Shown here one piece after another: positions 58,931-64,000 of a stretch of 64,000 nt of DNA. This DNA is from Methylobacterium sp. Leaf125 (GTDB lineage Bacteria > Pseudomonadota > Alphaproteobacteria > Rhizobiales > Beijerinckiaceae), in assembly GCF_001423085.1 (NCBI RefSeq), contig NZ_LMNU01000007.1, positions 52,509-116,508 of the forward strand, written 5' to 3'. Position numbers and translations under genes: made by a program. Positions within the stretch are counted from its first letter, which is position 1, and each line of letters opens with the position of its first letter. The notes beneath the pieces were generated by a model that searched no databases, was not told the origin of the DNA, and saw only the letters and a list, made by a program, of their open reading frames with translations.

Positions 58931-60790
58931 TCAGTTCGCCTTGGCGTTCACCTCGAGGCGATCGAACAGCGCGGCCGGGGTCGGGGCGGCGCTGAATTCC
59001 AGCATGCCGATGCCGGCGGCGTTCTTCGGCCGCAGGCTCACCGAGAGGCTGCCGGGCTTGGTCACGAACTGGCCCATCGCGGCGCCGATCGCCTTGGCGC
59101 CCACCGAGTTGCCGAGGATCGCGGGCACGCCGAACACGCTCGCGGTGACGTATTCCTGCTTCAGCTCCTCGGGCTTGAGGCTGAGCACCTTCGACTGCGC
59201 GGCGATGAAGCGGTCGAACAGGCCGGTATTCTCGACCGTGAGGTCGAGGGCCTTGGCGGTGGCCGACAGCATGGCGAAGCTCGACACCGCCACGTCCGGG
59301 TTGAAGACCTCCGGGCCGATGCCGCCGATCATGCCCTTGATGCGCAGGCTGCCCATGTCCTTGCCGGAGACCGAGACCTCGCCGAGCTTGAGCTCGCGGG
59401 CGGTCTCGTCCCAGGAGGTGTCGGCCACCAGGGCGAGGTCGAGGTCGTTGTAGCCGTAGAGGCCGAGGGAGCCGAGGCCCGGCACCCCCGCCACCGCCGA
59501 GGCCGGCAGGGTGAGGCCCGACAGGCTGAGGCGCCCGGCCGTCGGCACCCCGTCGCGCGGGGGCGCGAAGTTCATCGAGCCGTCGCGCAGGCCGACATGA
59601 AGGCCGACCTGGGTCGGGGCGGGCGCCGTCCTGTCGGCCAACGCCTTGTCGGTCAGCATCTTCTCGGCCGGGTCGCGGGACGCCTTCGCCTCGGGCGGCA
59701 GGTCGAGGCTGAGATCCTTCAGGGCCAGGGTGCCGAGGGCCGGGGTCAGCAGGCGCAGCTCGGCATCCGAGGGCGGCGTGGTCAGGGCAGCGAGCTTGCG
59801 CAGGGCCGCGACCGTCGGGCCGAGGGAGAAGCCGTCGAGGGAGAGCCGGGCGAGGCGCGCCTTGGCGCCGTCGACGCCTGCGAATCTGATGTCTTCCAGG
59901 AGGAGGCCGGCGCCGGTCAGCCCGAGGCGGGCGATGCCGAGGCTGAAGGCGTCCCGGGGCTTGGCCTCCTGGACGCTGAGGCCGGTGGCCTCCAGGGAGC
60001 CGACGGAAACGGCCTCGGCGAGGTCGGCCCCGAGGCTCATCAGGCGCGTGCGCTCGGGCGGGGCCAGCCGCTCGTAGTCGACGGCCGTGAAGGCCTGGAG
60101 CGCCCCCGTCCAGGTCGCCGGGATCTGGCGGCCGCTGAGGTCGCGCCCCTCGATCCGGGCGATCTTCACGGCGGTGCCGCGGGCATCCACGTAGGCGACG
60201 TCGTCGACCGCGAAGGTGGCGTAGATCCGCTGCAGGGCGCTCTTGCCGTCGCCCGGCTCGCCGTAGAGGCGGGCGAGCACGGTCATGTCGAGATCGGTCG
60301 CCTGCATCCGGCCATAGGTGCCGGTGCCCTTCTGGGGGCCGCTCTCCAGGAGGATCGAGGCCCCGGCGGCGGTCACCTCGGCGGCGCGCCCGGCCCGAAC
60401 GTCGCGGGCCACCACGTCGCGGTAGGTGACTACCGGCGTCGCTCCGGCGGCGCCGGTGCGCTCCACCCGCAATTCGGGCATCGCCAGGCTCGCGGCGTCG
60501 AGGCGCACGAGGCGGGAGGCCCAGGATTCGCCCGGGCCGGGCTTGAGCAGGGCGGTGAGTTCGTCCTTCGAGAGACGGGTGCCGCTGGCGGTGAGGCGCG
60601 GGGCCTTCAGCACCGTGTCGCCGAAGGTCAGGGTCACGTCCTGCAGGGTGACGTCCTGGACCGCCGAGGCGGCCTCCTGGGCCTGCGCCGCACCGGGCTG
60701 CACGGCGCCCCCCGCACCGAGGAGGACGAGGACACAGGCCGAGGCACCGGTCGCCCACGCGAGGAGGGGGCGGCCTTTCGAGCAGGTCAT
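58931..60790 (-). CDS. Secreted hypothetical protein (619 aa)
   Basis: N-terminal signal (MTCSKGRPLLAWATGASACV, then LVLLGAGGAVQPGAAQA|QEA). The body repeats beta-strand-like units (VQDVTLQDVTLTFGDTVLKA; VVTYRDVVARDVRAGRAAEV; AKIARIEGRDLSGRQIPATW) with no enzyme motifs. Probably an envelope protein of the periplasm with a beta-rich, possibly AsmA/DUF-type lipid-contact fold. No family can be named with confidence. Confidence 0.7.
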   Translation of the reverse strand: MTCSKGRPLLAWATGASACVLVLLGAGGAVQPGAAQAQEAASAVQDVTLQDVTLTFGDTVLKAPRLTASGTRLSKDELTALLKPGPGESWASRLVRLDAASLAMPELRVERTGAAGATPVVTYRDVVARDVRAGRAAEVTAAGASILLESGPQKGTGTYGRMQATDLDMTVLARLYGEPGDGKSALQRIYATFAVDDVAYVDARGTAVKIARIEGRDLSGRQIPATWTGALQAFTAVDYERLAPPERTRLMSLGADLAEAVSVGSLEATGLSVQEAKPRDAFSLGIARLGLTGAGLLLEDIRFAGVDGAKARLARLSLDGFSLGPTVAALRKLAALTTPPSDAELRLLTPALGTLALKDLSLDLPPEAKASRDPAEKMLTDKALADRTAPAPTQVGLHVGLRDGSMNFAPPRDGVPTAGRLSLSGLTLPASAVAGVPGLGSLGLYGYNDLDLALVADTSWDETARELKLGEVSVSGKDMGSLRIKGMIGGIGPEVFNPDVAVSSFAMLSATAKALDLTVENTGLFDRFIAAQSKVLSLKPEELKQEYVTASVFGVPAILGNSVGAKAIGAAMGQFVTKPGSLSVSLRPKNAAGIGMLEFSAAPTPAALFDRLEVNAKAN

Positions 60791-60892
60791 GGGCTTATCC
60801 GGATCGCTGGCGAAGAGGCGCTTTCAGGGGAAAGGCCCGGAGGCGTCGGGGAGAGGGCCCATCCGTGCCGCAGTTTCACGCGGGAGGCAATC

Positions 60893-60910
60893 GCGGGGGC
60901 GGGCCCCCGC
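60893..60910 (-). terminator. Strong GC hairpin after erpA
   Basis: GCGGGGGC-gg-GCCCCCGC, 8-bp perfect arms, 17 bases past the erpA stop on the minus strand. No T run. Confidence 0.5.
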
Positions 60911-60926
60911 GGGGGCCGCGCCGCAT

Positions 60927-61253
60927 TCACAGCGAGAACGAGGTTCCGCAGCCACAGGAGGCGGTGGCCTGGGGGTTCTCGATCTTGAAGGATTGCCCGA
61001 TCAGGTCGTTCACGAAGTCGATGGTCGAGCCGCTCATGTATTCCAGCGACATCGGGTCGACCAGGACGGTGGCGCCGTCGCGCTCGATCGCGACGTCGTC
61101 GGCGGCCCGGGCCCGCGCGATGTCGAAGGCGTAGGAGAAGCCCGAGCAGCCGCCGCCGTTCACGCTGATCCGCAGGGAGGCGCCGGGCGGCTCGGCGCCC
61201 ATGATCTCGTTGATGCGCTTGGCGGCGCGGGGCGTCAGGGTGATGTCGGCCAT
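60927..61253 (-). CDS. erpA: Iron-sulfur cluster insertion protein (ErpA/IscA, HesB family)
   Basis: 108 aa A-type carrier. The three cluster cysteines are in VNGGGCSGFSYAF and SCGCGTSFSL. LTPRAAKRINEIM opens the domain. It transfers Fe-S clusters to apo-enzymes. ATG 61253. Divergent from dgt across about 190 bp. Confidence 0.93.
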   Translation of the reverse strand: MADITLTPRAAKRINEIMGAEPPGASLRISVNGGGCSGFSYAFDIARARAADDVAIERDGATVLVDPMSLEYMSGSTIDFVNDLIGQSFKIENPQATASCGCGTSFSL

Positions 61254-61442
61254 CGGGGTATTCTCGCGGGGTGCTCTCGAGATCCGCCGGCCGTCCCGGC
61301 CGATCGTGGCGCGTGGCGGCGTTGGAACAACTGCTAGGGAACACAAGATATGCCTGGGGGCCCGATGCTGCAACGCGTCGGAGGACCGGGCCGGGGCGGG
61401 CGGACCGTTCCCGGTCGATCGAATGTGGGGCGGCGAGACGTG

Positions 61443-62720
61443 ATGCAGGCGGACGAGACAGGTCCCGGCGCGGCCCGGCGGCGCGGCGAGCGCTGGCGGG
61501 CGCCCTATGCCACCGATCCGGCGGCCACCCGCGGACGCCTGATCCCGGAGGCGATCTCGCCCACGCGCAGCGACTTCCAGCGGGACCGCGACCGCATCAT
61601 CCATTCCTCGGCCTTCCGGCGCCTCAAGCACAAGACCCAGGTCTTCGTGCATCACGAGGGCGACCATTACCGGACGCGGCTGACCCACACCCTGGAGGTG
61701 AGCCAGATCGCCCGGGCGCTCGCCCGGGCGCTGGGGCTCGACGAGGACCTCGCCGAGGCCCTGGCCCTCAGCCACGACCTCGGCCACACCTGCTTCGGGC
61801 ATACCGGGGAGGACACCCTGGATGCCTGCATGGCGGACCATGGCGGCTTCGACCACAACGCCCAGGCCCTGCGCATCGTCACCCGGCTGGAGCGGCGCTA
61901 TGCCGGCTTCGACGGGCTCAACCTCGCCTGGGAGACCCTGGAGGGCCTCGTCAAGCACAACGGCCCGCTGCTGGAGCCGGACGGACACCCGACCCGGCGC
62001 TGGGCCGGCCGGGGCATCCCGGCCGCGATCCTCGAATACAACGCCCTCAACGACCTGGAACTGGCCCGCTTCGCCGGGCCCGAGGCGCAGGCCGCGGCCC
62101 TGGCCGACGACATCGCCTACGACAGCCACGACCTCGACGACGGCCTGCGCGCCGGCCTGTTCGACCTCGCCGACCTCGCCGCGGTGCCGTTCCTGCGCAG
62201 CCTGCTCGACGAGATCGAGCGCCTGTACCCGGACCTGGAGCCCTCGCGGAAGATCCACGAGCTGGCGCGGCGCGTCATCACCCGCTTCGTGGAGGACGTG
62301 ATCGCCGAGAGCACCCGGCGCCTCGCGGCGCTGAACCCGCGCTCGGTGGCCGACATCCGGGCGGCGCGGGAGCCGGTCATTGCCTTCTCGGCGGCGATCG
62401 CGGAGGCGGACGCGGCGATCAAGACCTTCCTGTTCGCCCGGATGTACCGCCATCCCGGCGTGCTCGCGGTGCGGGCCAAGGCCAACACCATCGTGTCCGA
62501 CCTGTTCGCCCGGTTCACGGCGGAGCCCGCGGCGATGCCGGAGGAATGGTCGTCGGGGCTGGACGGGGCGGAGCCGGGACGCGTCGCCCGCCGGGTCGCC
62601 GACTACATCGCGGGCATGACCGACACCTACGCGGCCCTGGCCCACCGGCGCCTGTTCGCGACCACGCCGGACCTGCACTGGAGCCCGGGCGACCGCAGCC
62701 TGCCCCTCACCGATCCGTAG
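61443..62720 (+). CDS. dgt: Deoxyguanosinetriphosphate triphosphohydrolase-like protein
   Basis: 425 aa HD-domain phosphohydrolase. Metal-site motifs [37 protein letters not shown] and [17 protein letters not shown]; conserved N-terminal [20 protein letters not shown]. It removes triphosphate from dNTPs. ATG 61443 (or GTG 61440). The frame is open upstream but not conserved. Confidence 0.95.
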   Translation: MQADETGPGAARRRGERWRAPYATDPAATRGRLIPEAISPTRSDFQRDRDRIIHSSAFRRLKHKTQVFVHHEGDHYRTRLTHTLEVSQIARALARALGLDEDLAEALALSHDLGHTCFGHTGEDTLDACMADHGGFDHNAQALRIVTRLERRYAGFDGLNLAWETLEGLVKHNGPLLEPDGHPTRRWAGRGIPAAILEYNALNDLELARFAGPEAQAAALADDIAYDSHDLDDGLRAGLFDLADLAAVPFLRSLLDEIERLYPDLEPSRKIHELARRVITRFVEDVIAESTRRLAALNPRSVADIRAAREPVIAFSAAIAEADAAIKTFLFARMYRHPGVLAVRAKANTIVSDLFARFTAEPAAMPEEWSSGLDGAEPGRVARRVADYIAGMTDTYAALAHRRLFATTPDLHWSPGDRSLPLTDP

Positions 62721-62738
62721 GGGCCCGGGCGGGCGACC

Positions 62739-63365
62739 TCAGAGCGTCAGCCCCTCGTGGAACAGGTCCGGAGAGATCGGCAGCATGAAGTGCACGCCGA
62801 TGCCGCCCTCGAAGTGGCGCACCACCCGGCCGGGGGTGCGCCCGACCATCAGGCTCATGCCGATGGCCGGAGTGCTGGTCGTGCTCAGCGCCACGCCCGA
62901 CATGGAGATGTCGATGATGCGCGCCGGCACCTCGCGCCCGCTCTCCAGGCGCAGGACGACGCCCGGGACCAGGGGTGTGAGGCGCTCGTGCGTGCGGCCC
63001 TCGGGCAGGCCCAGGCTCTCGCGGTTGGCGAGCCAGGTCAGCTGCGAGGCGATCTTGTCGCGCTTGCGCGGCGTCGCGCTGAGGCGGACGGCGAAGCCGC
63101 CGGGGCTCAGGCGCGCGATGGTGCCCTCGATCCGGCCGACATGTTCGAGATAGAGCACCACCCGCTCGCCGATCTCGCCCGGGACGGCGCAGTTCAGGCG
63201 GACGCCCCCCGGCGACATGTCGACGGTCTGGCACGGATATTCCCGCCGGTCCGCGAGCATGTAGCGCCCCAGCATCGAGACCTTGACGCGGTGATGCCGG
63301 CGCAGGTCCGAGATCCGGACGTCACGGGGCAGCCTCGCGGGCGGACGGGCGGCGACCTCGATCAT
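62739..63365 (-). CDS. PilZ domain protein (two PilZ-like modules)
   Basis: 208 aa. The first module (residues 20-110) begins RRHHRVKVSMLGRYM and contains VDMSPGGVRLNC. The second (residues 115-205) contains IDISMSGVALSTTSTPAIG and a VVRHFEGGIGVHF end. The first keeps the c-di-GMP RxxxR and D/NxSxxG-type motifs. Convergent with dgt, 18-bp gap. Probable c-di-GMP effector. Confidence 0.88.
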   Translation of the reverse strand: MIEVAARPPARLPRDVRISDLRRHHRVKVSMLGRYMLADRREYPCQTVDMSPGGVRLNCAVPGEIGERVVLYLEHVGRIEGTIARLSPGGFAVRLSATPRKRDKIASQLTWLANRESLGLPEGRTHERLTPLVPGVVLRLESGREVPARIIDISMSGVALSTTSTPAIGMSLMVGRTPGRVVRHFEGGIGVHFMLPISPDLFHEGLTL

Positions 63366-63439
63366 GGGGGCAGGGCGACTCGTTTCGAGGCTTCACTGCC
63401 GGTCAGGCTAACAGCCGCTGGTTACGAAAGCTTTTCCCG

Positions 63440-64000
63440 TCAGGCGCGGCCGCCGGGATGGACCAGGAGGTGGCCGCGGCGGAGCGGCGCACTGTCGTTG
63501 GCGGGCTCGGGCAGGTTCTGCAGGGTCGCCCGGGCATCCCGGTAGGCCGGGGCGGTCTCGTGGCCGAGGATGCGCAGGGAGGTGGTCCGCATCTGGGTCA
63601 GGGGACGCAGGCCGAGCCAGTGCGGCACGCAGGTCGGGCTCAGGGCGCCGAGGATGCGGGTCTGCGTCTCGCCGTGGTGGCGCAGGGGCAGCAGCAGGAG
63701 TTCGAGGTCGATGGTCTCGTCGCGCTCCGTCAGGCCCTGCAGGCCCGCCACGGCCCCGACGGTGTCGACGGCCACGGCCTCGATCAGGAGCCACGGATCG
63801 GCGTCGGGCCGTCCCCAGAGGCCGGCGAAGTCCCGTCCCTTCAGCTCGCGCCCGAACAGGGCGCAGACATGGGTCCCGGCCAGGCGGACCGTGGCCGCCC
63901 CGCGCGCCATGTCGACCTCGAGGATCAGGCTGTCGGCCAGCAGGTTCCGGATCTCGCCGGGCTCGATCTCGCTGCGTTCCGGCGCGGCGCGGGAATTCCG
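63440..64000 (-). CDS. PAS_5 domain-containing protein (5' end outside window)
   Basis: The frame is open to the right edge. Visible sequence includes ERSEIEPGEIRNLLADSLIL, RLAGTHVCALFGRELKGRDF and LLLLPLRHHGETQTRILGAL, which fits the PAS_5 (PF07310) family common in Rhizobiales. An internal ATG at 63910 is not the true start, since homology continues upstream. Likely a small sensory protein. Confidence 0.85.
   Translation of the reverse strand, partial: RNSRAAPERSEIEPGEIRNLLADSLILEVDMARGAATVRLAGTHVCALFGRELKGRDFAGLWGRPDADPWLLIEAVAVDTVGAVAGLQGLTERDETIDLELLLLPLRHHGETQTRILGALSPTCVPHWLGLRPLTQMRTTSLRILGHETAPAYRDARATLQNLPEPANDSAPLRRGHLLVHPGGRA

Overview
The window is very GC-rich chromosomal DNA. 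Its protein content (oxalate/formate MFS transporter OxlT, EcfG-type stress sigma factor, PilZ proteins, PAS_5 and DUF3297 proteins, adjacent aspS and rnd) points to an alphaproteobacterium of the order Hyphomicrobiales/Rhizobiales, most likely Methylobacterium or a close relative. This assignment comes from gene content and protein feel, not from a database search. Genes are dense on both strands. No rRNA, functional tRNA, insertion sequence, integrase or CRISPR array was seen.

Layout. 1-8.4 kb: the first 830 codons of an FtsK-type translocase (cut by the window edge), glutamine-dependent NAD synthetase, a PilZ protein, a HIT protein, then a glutaredoxin-MauE fusion and a CDF cation transporter behind a MerR/CueR-type operator. 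8.4-17.7 kb: a receiver-domain remnant, an orphan 347-aa protein, an EcfG-like sigma factor that carries an N-terminal NepR-like segment, glutathione peroxidase, a frameshifted gene, an M20 amidohydrolase, a DUF482 protein, GDPD and RidA. 17.8-25.9 kb: a structured RNA or attenuator ahead of argD-argF, hslO (Hsp33), a secreted repeat protein, a SpeG-like acetyltransferase, argE and apaG. 26-28.4 kb: a dCTP-deaminase family protein and a quinone-oxidoreductase-like enzyme.

28.4-38.7 kb is the most interesting part. On the minus strand, reading from 37.7 to 30.0 kb, the order is: two-subunit UxaA-family lyase (SuyA, SuyB-like), DctA-type carrier, D-2-hydroxyacid dehydrogenase (SlcC-like), LDH2-family dehydrogenase (ComC-like), GntR/UTRA regulator, and SorAB-type sulfite dehydrogenase. 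A YeiH-type anion exporter follows and a TauE/SafE exporter is divergently transcribed. Together these could import 3-sulfolactate, racemise it through sulfopyruvate, split it to pyruvate and sulfite, oxidise the sulfite and expel sulfur anions. Two matching palindromes in the divergent promoter region are candidate operators for the GntR protein.

39-43.3 kb: a second sugar-acid module (KdgT permease, four-carbon acid kinase, PdxA2-type dehydrogenase, DeoR regulator), probably for threonate or erythronate. 43.3-53.3 kb: DUF2269 protein, OxlT with small membrane proteins, 6-phosphogluconolactonase, 6-phosphogluconate dehydrogenase, MaeB malic enzyme, DUF3297 protein and a broken gene with two compensating frameshifts. 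53.3-64 kb: aspS, a WYL-like small protein, rnd, a HypT-like LysR regulator, an Asp/Glu racemase, a secreted 619-aa protein, ErpA/IscA, dGTPase, a PilZ protein and a PAS_5 protein cut by the right edge.

Two patterns run across the window. Exact or near-exact tandem duplications with a 15-bp period recur at about ten loci, several at or near start codons. The 11-mer TGGCATACCAA lies upstream of three unrelated genes.
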